From JADJPG01 sp964491875 (GTDB lineage: Bacteria > Verrucomicrobiota > Verrucomicrobiia > Limisphaerales > JADJPG01): 64,000 nt of DNA. The translations under genes and the position numbers were made by a program. Below are positions 55,186 through 62,811 of the stretch, one piece after another. The first letter of the stretch is position 1; every line of letters begins with the position of its first letter. Below the pieces are notes generated by a model that searched no databases, was not told the origin of the DNA, and saw only the letters and a list, made by a program, of their open reading frames with translations. The stretch is from positions 3,572 to 67,571 of the forward strand of contig CAZBIC010000038.1 in the NCBI GenBank assembly GCA_964491875.1, read 5' to 3'.

Positions 55186-56334
55186 CTACCGCCTCAGCAA
55201 TCGCTCCCGCGCCTCAGTGACGCGGCGGACGGCTTCCTGCGTTGTCTCGCCCGTGGCGGTGAGATGCCCCATCTTGCGTCCGACGCGTGCCTCGGCTTTG
55301 CCGTAGAGATGCAGCTTCACGAACGGATCTTCCAGCGCGGCGGCCCAGTTGGGTTCGCCAACTTGCCAGAGATGCCCGAGCAGATTCGCCATCGCCGCCG
55401 GCTTGTGCAGTTCCGTTGAACCCAGCGGCAGTCCGCACACCGCGCGCACCTGCTGCTCGAACTGGCTGGTCACGCACGCGTCGATGGTAAGGTGACCGGA
55501 GTTGTGCGTGCGCGGCGCGAGCTCGTTCACGAGAATGCGCCCGTCCTTCGTGACGAACATCTCCACCGTCAACAGTCCCACCACGTCGAGTTTCTGAAGA
55601 ATTCCCGCGGCCAGTTCGGACGCCTGTTGCGCCAGCTTTTCGTCGATGGCGGCGGGCGCGAAGGTCACGTCGAGAATGTGATTCGCGTGCGCGTTTTCGA
55701 AGACGGGAAATGCCGCGAACTCGCCGTTCAACGTGCGCGCGGCGACCACGGAGATCTCCTTCTCGAAGGACACGAACGCCTCGTAGATCCCCTCGGCACC
55801 CTTGAGCGCGGCAAAGGCGGATTCGAGCTGGTTGGCTGCCATGATCTTCGCCTGGCCTTTGCCGTCGTAGCCGAAGTCCGCGGTCTTTAATACCGCCGGC
55901 AATCCGAGTTCGGCGGCGGCCTTCTGCAAATCGTCCAGCGAGTTGATGCGGCGGAAGGGCGTCACTGGAAAACCGTTGCCTTCGAGGAAGGTTTTTTCGC
56001 GCAGACGATTCTGCGTGATGTGCAGCACGCGTCCATCCGGTCGCACGGGGGCGAACTCCGCGGCGGCGGAGGTGGAGGCGGCGTGGACATTCTCAAACTC
56101 GAATGTCACCACCTGAACCTCCTTGGCGAATTCGCGAATCTGATCGAGGTCCGTGTAGCCGCTGGCGAATTCCTTGTCGCCGATCTGCCCGGCCGGCGTG
56201 TCCGTATCCGGCGAGTAGATGTGAATGCGATAACCGAGCTCACGCGCGGCGAGCGCGAACATGCGTCCGAGCTGGCCGCTGCCGAGCACGCCAATCGTTG
56301 CGCCAGGAAGGATCGGGGAATGGAACTGCTTCAT
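55186..56334 (-). CDS. purK: N5-carboxyaminoimidazole ribonucleotide synthase
   Basis: A 382-residue ATP-grasp enzyme that carboxylates AIR with bicarbonate and ATP in purine synthesis. Start ATG 56334 (MKQFHSPILPGATIGVLGSGQLGRM). Motifs GSGQLGRM, QNRLREKTFLEGNGFPVTPF, KTADFGYDGKGQ and the metal/ATP site ENELAPRTHNSGHLT-like (VNELAPRTHNSGHLTIDA) are all present. Overlaps purE by 4 bp (ATGA), as is typical of purEK operons. The larger open frame to 56901 lies on top of purE and is not coding. Confidence 0.96.
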   Translation of the reverse strand: MKQFHSPILPGATIGVLGSGQLGRMFALAARELGYRIHIYSPDTDTPAGQIGDKEFASGYTDLDQIREFAKEVQVVTFEFENVHAASTSAAAEFAPVRPDGRVLHITQNRLREKTFLEGNGFPVTPFRRINSLDDLQKAAAELGLPAVLKTADFGYDGKGQAKIMAANQLESAFAALKGAEGIYEAFVSFEKEISVVAARTLNGEFAAFPVFENAHANHILDVTFAPAAIDEKLAQQASELAAGILQKLDVVGLLTVEMFVTKDGRILVNELAPRTHNSGHLTIDACVTSQFEQQVRAVCGLPLGSTELHKPAAMANLLGHLWQVGEPNWAAALEDPFVKLHLYGKAEARVGRKMGHLTATGETTQEAVRRVTEARERLLRR

Positions 56335-56834
56335 GCGCTCTTGGGATGACGGTCCGCCAGCACCTTCGCGGTCTGCTGCTTGCGAAAGGCTTCGTAGGCC
56401 TTGCGGAACTTCGGATACTTGTTGCCGAGGATGGCCGTCGCGAGCAACGCGGCATTGATCGCGCCCGCCTTGCCGATGGCAAGCGTGCCGACCGGAATAC
56501 CTCCGGGCATTTGCACGATGGAGAGCAGGGAATCCATGCCCTTGAGCGCCTTCGATTCCACAGGGACACCGAGCACGGGCAATTCGGTTTTCGATGCGCA
56601 CATCCCGGGGAGATGCGCGGCGCCACCGGCACCGGCGATGATGACCTCGAGGCCGCGGCTGGCGGCGGTTGCGGCGTATTTGAAGAGCAGGTCGGGCGTG
56701 CGATGCGCGGAGACGACTTGCGCCTCGAACGGCACGCCGAGCGATTCCAGCTGGTTCGCCGCGTTCTGCATGGTCTCCCAGTCGGATTGGCTGCCCATGA
56801 TGATTCCGACGAGGGGCTTGGTTTTTTGGGCCAT
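56331..56834 (-). CDS. purE: N5-carboxyaminoimidazole ribonucleotide mutase
   Basis: A 167-residue class I PurE that converts N5-CAIR to CAIR. Motifs: GSQSDW (14-19), SAHRTPD with the active-site His44, and GAGGAAHLPGM. Start ATG 56834 (MAQKTKPLVGIIMGSQSDW) fits; the extension to 56918 adds no conserved residues. First gene of purE-purK. Confidence 0.97.
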   Translation of the reverse strand: MAQKTKPLVGIIMGSQSDWETMQNAANQLESLGVPFEAQVVSAHRTPDLLFKYAATAASRGLEVIIAGAGGAAHLPGMCASKTELPVLGVPVESKALKGMDSLLSIVQMPGGIPVGTLAIGKAGAINAALLATAILGNKYPKFRKAYEAFRKQQTAKVLADRHPKSA

Positions 56835-56948
56835 AGATTGTCCACCGGATTTGTATCTGCCCAAGCGAGACGCCGTCGAGTCCTGACTTGGCCCGGCGCA
56901 TCGAGGTTTGGGTGTCATACTAATACTGCGTCGAGCCTGGTCGGATGA

Positions 56949-57029
56949 AGGTAGGGCGCGTCGCTCCGCGCGCGCCGATTGGATGTCCCTGATTCCGAAC
57001 CAGCGCGCGCGGAGCGACGCGCCCTACCT
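56949..57029. repeat. 27-bp perfect inverted repeat (REP-like)
   Basis: AGGTAGGGCGCGTCGCTCCG and the following CGCGCGC (56949-56975) are matched exactly by their complement at 57003-57029, loop 27 nt. The GCGTCGCTCCGC core also occurs in the palindrome cluster at 34.97-35.03 kb. The rest of 56835-57276 shows nothing clear. Confidence 0.85.
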
Positions 57030-57276
57030 GTGCCCGGCTGTCTCACGAAATTCATCCGCAGTGGCGTCAGTAGTTTGCCGCACGCACGAGACCGGATGCC
57101 GCTCCGTATGTTCCCCGCTTGTTCCGCCTGCTTGTTCACTTTAGAACCGGCAGCTGAAGCGAGAGAGGTTTTCGGTGCATGGAGATTCGTGCCGGTGAAG
57201 CCGGACATGCAGGAAGACTCTCGAAGGCAGAGAAACCAGAGCGACGCCCAGTCACTCGCATCGAAAGGACAACATC

Positions 57277-57603
57277 ATGAAGTCAGGTCACAATCCCATC
57301 GAGTTATGGAAAGCCATTCACGGAGGCTGCTGGCCCGGTCCGCCGCCGGACCTCCGGCTGACCCAACAGGTGAATGAAGTCATGTCCGGCCTTGCCTTGT
57401 TTAATCTGGCCACAGGCTTTTCCAACGCCCAGGTCGCGCGGCAGGCGCGCACCCTGGCGGTCGCCAGCTTGAACATGTCGCTCGCCGCCCTGCAGAAGAC
57501 GGTAAACTCTGAGGCCGCGCTGAAAACCCCGGCGTCCGGGGCCCGCCTGAGCACTTCGCGCCGTAGAGAAACCACACTGGCCGGAAACCTCATGCACACT
57601 TGA
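57277..57603 (+). CDS. Small hypothetical protein
   Basis: A 108-residue protein, unrecognised. It has one of the best ribosome sites of the window (AAAGGA, 7 bp before ATG). Residues 25-75 look helical and Ala/Leu-rich (VMSGLALFNLATGFSNAQVARQ, then RTLAVASLNMSLAALQKTV); the tail is Ser/Arg/Thr-rich. There is no signal peptide and no Cys pair. A hairpin 25 bp after the stop supports a discrete transcript. Role unknown. Confidence 0.55.
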   Translation: MKSGHNPIELWKAIHGGCWPGPPPDLRLTQQVNEVMSGLALFNLATGFSNAQVARQARTLAVASLNMSLAALQKTVNSEAALKTPASGARLSTSRRRETTLAGNLMHT

Positions 57604-57628
57604 GTCCATAGCATGTGATGCTGTTGGT

Positions 57629-57667
57629 CGCCGGAGGGACGCTGTGACGTCTCTCCGGCGTTCTGTT
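57629..57667 (+). terminator. Probable terminator of the small gene
   Basis: CGCCGGAG.GACG (57629-57641) pairs with CGTC.CTCCGGCG (57648-57660) with one mismatch, followed by TTCTGTTT. Confidence 0.6.
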
Positions 57668-57807
57668 TGTCGGGGCGGCACCCGGGGTAAATTCTCGACA
57701 GTGCTTCGGGCGGTTTTCTACAGTCCGTTCCGTGACGCACTGGAACTTCTCGATTCGCCATGCCCGGCTTTCGCGCCGCGCACCGGCGTTTCCTTTCCCC
57801 GGCCTGA

Positions 57808-58080
57808 GAGCCTGTCTGAAAATTGCAAGGGGTGCTGCGGCTGGGGATTCTGGATTGGGGCGAGGCGTAGCGTGCGGAGCATCCCCGCAGCGGGCTGTGA
57901 CGCACGCGACAACGAAGCCCCAAGCCAAAAGACCCGCCGCCCGGAGGGTTATCGAGCCAAAGGCCGTCCGGCTTCGTTGCTCCTCAGTCGAAGACCCACG
58001 AGGGGGATTCTCCTTCGTCGCGCCTCGCCATCCGGTATTTCGCTCGATAACAGCACCCCTCGCCATTTCCAGACAGGCTC
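57808..58080. mobile_element. Non-autonomous insertion element (MITE), 273 bp, TGA target duplication
   Basis: Terminal inverted repeats of about 30 bp: GAGCCTGTCTGAAAATTGCA and following bases (57808-57837) against the complement of 58051-58080, which differs at about 4 positions. The element is flanked by TGA on both sides (57805-57807 and 58081-58083). Inside, GTTATCGAGC and GCTCGATAAC form another inverted pair. It codes for no transposase. A three-base T-N-A duplication and GAGCCTG ends recall the IS1031 group of the IS5 family, a likely donor (inference). It ends 13 bp before the next gene. Confidence 0.8.
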
Positions 58081-58093
58081 TGAAGGGAGCGCC

Positions 58094-58963
58094 ATGGGCC
58101 TAGACATCAATGCCGTCCGCTTCCTCATCGACGCGCGGAAACGCGGCGTCGACTTCGGCGAGGTTATCACGCTCGGTCGCCAGGATCTGAACGTCTTCCC
58201 GGCGAAGATGATCGAGGTGCTCGAGTCCAATGGCTTTCCCGCCGCCGCCTTCAAGGAAGACAAGGCGCTCTACGCCGAACCGGCCTTCCTCAGTCTCGGC
58301 GCGAAGAAGGTGCATTCGCTCGACGCCTCCGACTTCGAAGGCGCGTCGTTCGTCCAGGATTTGAACCAGCCCATCAAGCCCGAGCTGAAGCAACGCTTCG
58401 ATCTCGTGGTGGACGGCGGCACGCTGGAGCATGTGTTTAATTTCCCGCTCGCGCTCCAAAGCTGCATGGAGATGGTGAAGCCCGGCGGCCACATCCTCTT
58501 CCACACCTGCGCGAACAACTGGTGCGGTCACGGCTTCTATCAGTTCAGCCCGGAACTGTACTACCGCGCGCTCAGTCCCGAGAACGGCTTCGAGATCACG
58601 CGGATGATCCTCCATATGGTCGGGCCCTACGCGAAGTGGTACGAAGTCTCGGACCCGAACGCCGTGCGTGCCCGCGTGGAACTGGTGAGCTTCGCTCCGA
58701 TGCAGCTGCTCGTGCTCGCGAAGCGCACTGAGGTGAAACCGATCTTCGCCAGTCCGCCGCAACAGAGTGATTACACGCCGCGCTGGCAACCCACCAAGCC
58801 CGGTGATCCGCCGCCGGTAAACTACGAGCCGCCGCGTCCATGGATCTCCACTGCGCTGCCCGGCGTCGCGCGTTTGCTGAACGTCATCAAGAACGGCGTG
58901 GGCCTGTTGCGCACGCACACCTTGTGGAACCGCCGCAGCTACCGTCCTGTCTCCAAGCCGTGA
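58094..58963 (+). CDS. Class I SAM-dependent methyltransferase-like protein
   Basis: A 289-residue protein. Start ATG 58094 (MGLDINAVRFLIDARK) with GAAGGGAG 5 bp upstream; the longer open frame to 57644 is the MITE and is rejected. The core FDLVVDGGTLEHVFN (about 99-113), LQSCMEMVKPGGHILFHT and the FYQFSPELYYRAL segment match methyltransferases that act on sugars or small molecules, though motif I (DxGxGxG) is weak, so SAM binding is uncertain. The tail (200-289) is Pro-rich and specific. Close to a glycosyltransferase and another methyltransferase, so glycan or surface modification is possible. Confidence 0.75.
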   Translation: MGLDINAVRFLIDARKRGVDFGEVITLGRQDLNVFPAKMIEVLESNGFPAAAFKEDKALYAEPAFLSLGAKKVHSLDASDFEGASFVQDLNQPIKPELKQRFDLVVDGGTLEHVFNFPLALQSCMEMVKPGGHILFHTCANNWCGHGFYQFSPELYYRALSPENGFEITRMILHMVGPYAKWYEVSDPNAVRARVELVSFAPMQLLVLAKRTEVKPIFASPPQQSDYTPRWQPTKPGDPPPVNYEPPRPWISTALPGVARLLNVIKNGVGLLRTHTLWNRRSYRPVSKP

Positions 58964-59053
58964 AAAAGGTGAGTCCAGACACTCGACTGGAGCGCCGAAC
59001 CCCGATTCGGCGCGGTGAGTATGCCGGTCAAGGGGTCGACCGGCGATTTGACT

Positions 59054-59225
59054 CGCCCTCAGCCCGACCCTCTCCCCCGGGGCGAGGGTGCGCGAATCGA
59101 GCAGCAGAGGTAGGGACAACTCTTTCCGCGATTTCCGCGTTGGGTCACGCGGCCACGAGTAAACGTTTTCGTGAACCCATCCGTCGCGCGCCCTCTCCTG
59201 GGGGAGAGGGATGGGGTGAGGGCGG
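59054..59225. repeat. Imperfect inverted repeat, CCCTCTCC type
   Basis: CGCCCTCAGCCCGACCCTCT near 59054 pairs with AGAGGGATGGGGTGAGGGCG near 59205-59224. Of the same kind as 26516-26650. The gap 58964-59339 contains this and the following repeat but no gene. Confidence 0.6.
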
Positions 59226-59234
59226 ACTGAACAC

Positions 59235-59308
59235 TGGTAGCCACCGAGGTGACGAGGTGGATTCCTCTGCCGGGAAAGCGCATCCGCCTCATCACTTCGG
59301 CGGCTACG
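59235..59308 (+). repeat. GTAGCC-type dispersed repeat, copy B
   Basis: Copy of the element at 55098-55170, with the same ends (GGTAGCCACCGAGG and TCGGCGGCTACG) and a varied centre. Such repeats seem to fill gaps of this chromosome. Confidence 0.75.
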
Positions 59309-59339
59309 GAGAGTTGGCCCATCGTTTCGTCTTCCGCTC

Positions 59340-60143
59340 ATGAACCCCGCGCGTTCCGCCATCGTCACCGTGGCCTTCGGTCGCTCCACCGAGCATCTCG
59401 ATTACACCTTCACCAGCTTCGCGCAGAAGAATCCCGGCATTCCCCTCCACGCTTTCATTCTTGGGAACAGCCTCCCGAAACGTCAGCTGCCGGAAGTCAC
59501 GTATCATCTCGTCGCGCCGCAGCCGGACTTCTCCCATCCACTCCGCGAGGTCTACTTCCGCCGCCTGGAACTCATCGACCAGCTCGATGTCGACTTCGCG
59601 CTCGTCGTCGATTCCTATGATGTGCTCTGCCTGCAACCCCTCGGTCCGCTGGAGAAACTGCTCGGCGGCTGCGACGTCGCCGCGGTCGTGGAACACATGG
59701 GCGCGCGCTACGTGCTGGGGCAGGGCTACACCGCGAACTTCCTCAATGGCGGCGTCTTCTTCTGGAACGTGCCGGGCAGTCGCGACATCCGGCGCGAGAT
59801 CACCGCGCGCGGCCGGGCGCATTTTCGCACCGTGGCGGACGATCAATATTGTATCAACGAAGTGATCCAGACGCGCCACTTCGATCGCCTGCGCATTCTG
59901 CCGTGCCAGTATAATTTCCGCGCGCACTACCGTCACAAGCAACGCGGTTGGCCCAGTGTGGACACACTGGACGGCGTGAAGATCTACCACAACGCCACCT
60001 GCATGGACGCTGTGAAAGCGCTTGGTTCCACTCAACTCCAGGCCACGTTGCCGGACTTGCCGAAAGACCCGCGTCCACTCACGGAAAAGGAACAGTTCTG
60101 GCGACGGCTCCGCACTCGGCTCACCCCGCACATTGCGAAGTAG
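59340..60143 (+). CDS. Glycosyltransferase, GT8-like
   Basis: A 267-residue protein with a GT-A-like nucleotide-sugar fold: AIVTVAFGRSTEHLDYTFTSF at the N-terminus, an acidic motif LVVDSYDVL (89-96) where the metal-binding DxD normally lies, NFLNGGVFFWNV (133-143), DDQYCINEV (167-175) and KIYHNA with His217. The last three are typical of GT8-type retaining enzymes. No signal peptide or membrane segment. Probably builds surface or storage glycan. Converges on a methyltransferase gene with a 9-bp gap. Confidence 0.72.
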   Translation: MNPARSAIVTVAFGRSTEHLDYTFTSFAQKNPGIPLHAFILGNSLPKRQLPEVTYHLVAPQPDFSHPLREVYFRRLELIDQLDVDFALVVDSYDVLCLQPLGPLEKLLGGCDVAAVVEHMGARYVLGQGYTANFLNGGVFFWNVPGSRDIRREITARGRAHFRTVADDQYCINEVIQTRHFDRLRILPCQYNFRAHYRHKQRGWPSVDTLDGVKIYHNATCMDAVKALGSTQLQATLPDLPKDPRPLTEKEQFWRRLRTRLTPHIAK

Positions 60144-60152
60144 GGAAATGGC

Positions 60153-60965
60153 CTACTTAAGTCGGAGCGTGAGGAAGGAACCTTCCGAGTTGTGCCGCAC
60201 GAACTGGTAAAAGCTCAGGCCGAGATCCACGGATTCGAACGCCGGGAAATGCTTCGCCAACCACTGCTTCCACTCGCTGTTCGTCCATTTGGTCTGGTGC
60301 AGATCGACTCCGTTATGGATGTCCGGCACGGAGGTGGTGGACGCGATGAAATAACCACCCTTGGCCATGTGCGCCGTGATGTTGGTGAACAGCTGGGGCA
60401 GGTCGCTGGTGGGGATGTGTTCGAGCACTTCCCACATCGTCACCAGGTAAAACTTCGCGGGTTGCTGGCGCGCGGTGACCTTGAACGGCTTGGTGATGTC
60501 GCAGGTGAACAAATTCTTGCCGGCGAGGGCAGGCCAGTTGGCGCGTTTGTGTTTCAAGGAGAAGTCCGAGCCCTCCAAGCCCACCGCGAGCCATCCGAAA
60601 TCGGAGAAGTCCTTGACCAATTGACCGCCGGAGCAGCCGAGATCGAGCGCACCTAGCGTGGCATTCGGATTCTCTGCTTTGATGCGTTTGGCCATGAACT
60701 CGACGAACTTCTTGTTCGTGCTGTTGTCGCGGCTGGTCCCCCATGGATTTAGGTGGTCCGGGGATTCGTAGGCGATGGGGTTCTTGGTCTCTAACTGGAT
60801 TTGGAAATCAGTCGCACCGGGAAGGCTGCCGAAGAGCTTGTATTTGAGGGCAAACAGCAGCTCGCGCCATTCCTTGTAAAACCGCATCCAAATCTCCGCG
60901 ACAAGGAATCCTCCTTGTCCCGTGCTAATCAGTTCCCACGCCCAGGTAACGCCCGGTATTCGCAT
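60153..60965 (-). CDS. Class I SAM-dependent methyltransferase
   Basis: A 270-residue methyltransferase. Motif I GALDLGCSGGQLVKDF (106-120) and motif II LAVGLEGSDF (127-136). VTMWEVLEHIPTSDLPQLF and MAKGGYFIASTTS follow in the expected order. The N-terminal 60 residues are helical and may be a lid. Start ATG 60965; Met27 is an alternative. This is the pattern seen in methyltransferases of glycan gene clusters; target unknown. Confidence 0.87.
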   Translation of the reverse strand: MRIPGVTWAWELISTGQGGFLVAEIWMRFYKEWRELLFALKYKLFGSLPGATDFQIQLETKNPIAYESPDHLNPWGTSRDNSTNKKFVEFMAKRIKAENPNATLGALDLGCSGGQLVKDFSDFGWLAVGLEGSDFSLKHKRANWPALAGKNLFTCDITKPFKVTARQQPAKFYLVTMWEVLEHIPTSDLPQLFTNITAHMAKGGYFIASTTSVPDIHNGVDLHQTKWTNSEWKQWLAKHFPAFESVDLGLSFYQFVRHNSEGSFLTLRLK

Positions 60966-61083
60966 AGTGTCTTTAGTCGCGAAGGCTCCAAGCCTAAACG
61001 CGGTTCGAGACGCTAGAGATTAGCAAACTTAGATGCCAGTCGAATTTCGTTTGGCTTCCGGGCAGGCAAATTCTGTCGTGAGA

Positions 61084-62481
61084 CTAAGGCACCTCGATAA
61101 TGCGAAAAAGGCGTCCGGTTTGTTCGACATCGAATTCATTGGTGAGCGACTCGTTGTTTGCAATGAATGGCGAGATCACTTGTTCCCAAAATATCCCGTT
61201 ATAGGAGGCTTCGATCGAATACTTGCGACCGAGAACTACATTCTGGACGACTTTGACCTTTGAAACAGCGATGGAGAGGGACGGGACGAACGGCGGAGAT
61301 GCGATGAGGATGCGTGGCACCGAAGTATATCCAAAACCCGCACTGGTGATGACGATTCGCGACAATCGCCCCTCCGAGACAATCGCAACGGCGGTCGCCC
61401 CGGAGCCCCCGCCGCCTTCAATCAATATGGTCGGTGGGTTTGTGTACCCGCACCCGGAATCCGTTAGAGTTGCGCCCACCACAAAGCCATTAATTGTTTC
61501 AGCGACAGCAGTCGCTTTGTGAGGAGTGCAGAAAACGGGCGGCAGCGTTTCGCTGACAATCGCTACTCCGTGGTAGTTGCCGGCATCGATATCCACTACA
61601 TTAGTCAAACTGCCCGGAAGGATGATTTGAGCAGAGCTGTTGTCTCCCCACGCGGATACTCGGTGGTTCTCATCCAATGCAAAATTGTGGAAATCACCTG
61701 CCTCAATTGAAACTATTCGACCAACGTTTGCAGGGACATTGAGCTGCCCCTTGGAGTTGTCGCCCCAGCCGATGACGGAGCCGTCTCCCTTTACTGCGAT
61801 AGAGTGTGCGAATCCGGCGGAGATGGCGACAACGCCGTTTAATCCGACGGGAACGCTGGTTTGCCCAGAGGCGTTTAACCCCCATGCGACCACCGTCCCA
61901 TTTCGCTTTAATGCAACGGAATGCATGTCACCTGCTGCGATTGCCACGACATCGCCAAGATCGTCTGGCACTGTGGATTGCCCCTCCGCGTCGCGTCCCC
62001 ACGCGACGACCGAGCCGGTTTTGGTTAGGGCAAGGCTATGATGATGGCCTCCTTCGATGGCGATGACGTCGCTCAATCCGTCTGGTACGTTCGATTGTCC
62101 CCATGCATTATTCCCCCACGCTACAACGGTCCCGTCTTTTCTAAGCGCGAGGCTGTGAACTCTCCCAGCTGCCAACTCAACCACGTTTGTCGCCGAAGCC
62201 GGAACGCTAGTTTGGCCCCAATCGTTGTAGCCCCAAGCCACGACATCCCCGTGTTCGGTAAGGACGAGAGTGTGCAAGAATCCCGCGGCGACGGAAACGG
62301 CGTTAGTCAGGTTCCCTGGAACCGTTGCCTGTCCATTCCGATTATCCCCCCATGCAATGACTTTTCCGGGATTGAACAAGGGTGGTGTGGCTTGAAGGTT
62401 AAAGGTTAGCGCCGACGTAAGTGAGATACCGAGGACTACGTGAATCAGGCGTAACTGTCGGAATTCGAACATGCAAATCAT
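61084..62481 (-). CDS. Secreted RCC1-repeat beta-propeller protein
   Basis: A 465-residue exported protein. ATG 62481 follows AGAGGAAA by 7 bp and opens a signal peptide (FRQLRLIHVVLGISLTSALT, cleavage near 32). Residues 38-320 contain seven to eight RCC1-like repeats of about 39 residues (VVAWGxNxxGQxxVPxxLxxVVxIxAGxxHSxALxxDG), which should form a propeller. Residues 340-400 carry a GCGYTNPPTILIEGGGGSGAT motif. The C-terminus (YSIEASYNGIFWEQV... RLFRIIEVP) is the module shared with other secreted proteins here. Bacterial RCC1 proteins of this kind are uncharacterised. Confidence 0.87.
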   Translation of the reverse strand: MICMFEFRQLRLIHVVLGISLTSALTFNLQATPPLFNPGKVIAWGDNRNGQATVPGNLTNAVSVAAGFLHTLVLTEHGDVVAWGYNDWGQTSVPASATNVVELAAGRVHSLALRKDGTVVAWGNNAWGQSNVPDGLSDVIAIEGGHHHSLALTKTGSVVAWGRDAEGQSTVPDDLGDVVAIAAGDMHSVALKRNGTVVAWGLNASGQTSVPVGLNGVVAISAGFAHSIAVKGDGSVIGWGDNSKGQLNVPANVGRIVSIEAGDFHNFALDENHRVSAWGDNSSAQIILPGSLTNVVDIDAGNYHGVAIVSETLPPVFCTPHKATAVAETINGFVVGATLTDSGCGYTNPPTILIEGGGGSGATAVAIVSEGRLSRIVITSAGFGYTSVPRILIASPPFVPSLSIAVSKVKVVQNVVLGRKYSIEASYNGIFWEQVISPFIANNESLTNEFDVEQTGRLFRIIEVP

Positions 62482-62811
62482 TGGATTTCCTCTCTGAGTT
62501 AAGTTCAGTAACTTATGACCGCCTTTTAGGGTGAAAGCAATAAAGATCGCCGTGTTTTGGCATCGCCAACGGACTCTAGGCGTGATCTTGGGCGGCGATG
62601 GATGAAAATTCGGTGCCTGCGAATATGTCGGATCGGGCGAAGGCAAAAAGATGGTGGTCGGAGGCTTTTGCCGCTTGCTCAAAACCGCAGAAATGGATAT
62701 TTGTATGCATAGCTTCCAAGGACTCGGCTGGAGAGGATAGTTGTCGAAAGGTGCTTGGGGGGCTTTGAATGTAACTAGAAGTAAATGCATCAATTGAAAA
62801 AAGGAGAGAAA
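62482..62811. other. Divergent intergenic region without recognised features
   Basis: 330 bp between two divergent secreted-protein genes. The only clear signals are the ribosome sites of the flanking genes (AGAGGAAA on the minus strand, AAGGAGAG at 62801-62808 on the plus strand). Composition is lower in GC than the genes. No terminator or repeat was recognised. Confidence 0.4.

Noticed and set aside
56335..56901. N-terminal extension of PurK
   Set aside because: It lies on the purE gene in another frame and is Arg-rich; PurK starts at 56334 by homology.
57644..58093. N-terminal extension of the methyltransferase at 58094
   Set aside because: This segment is mostly the MITE; the ribosome site GAAGGGAG and conserved start lie at 58094.
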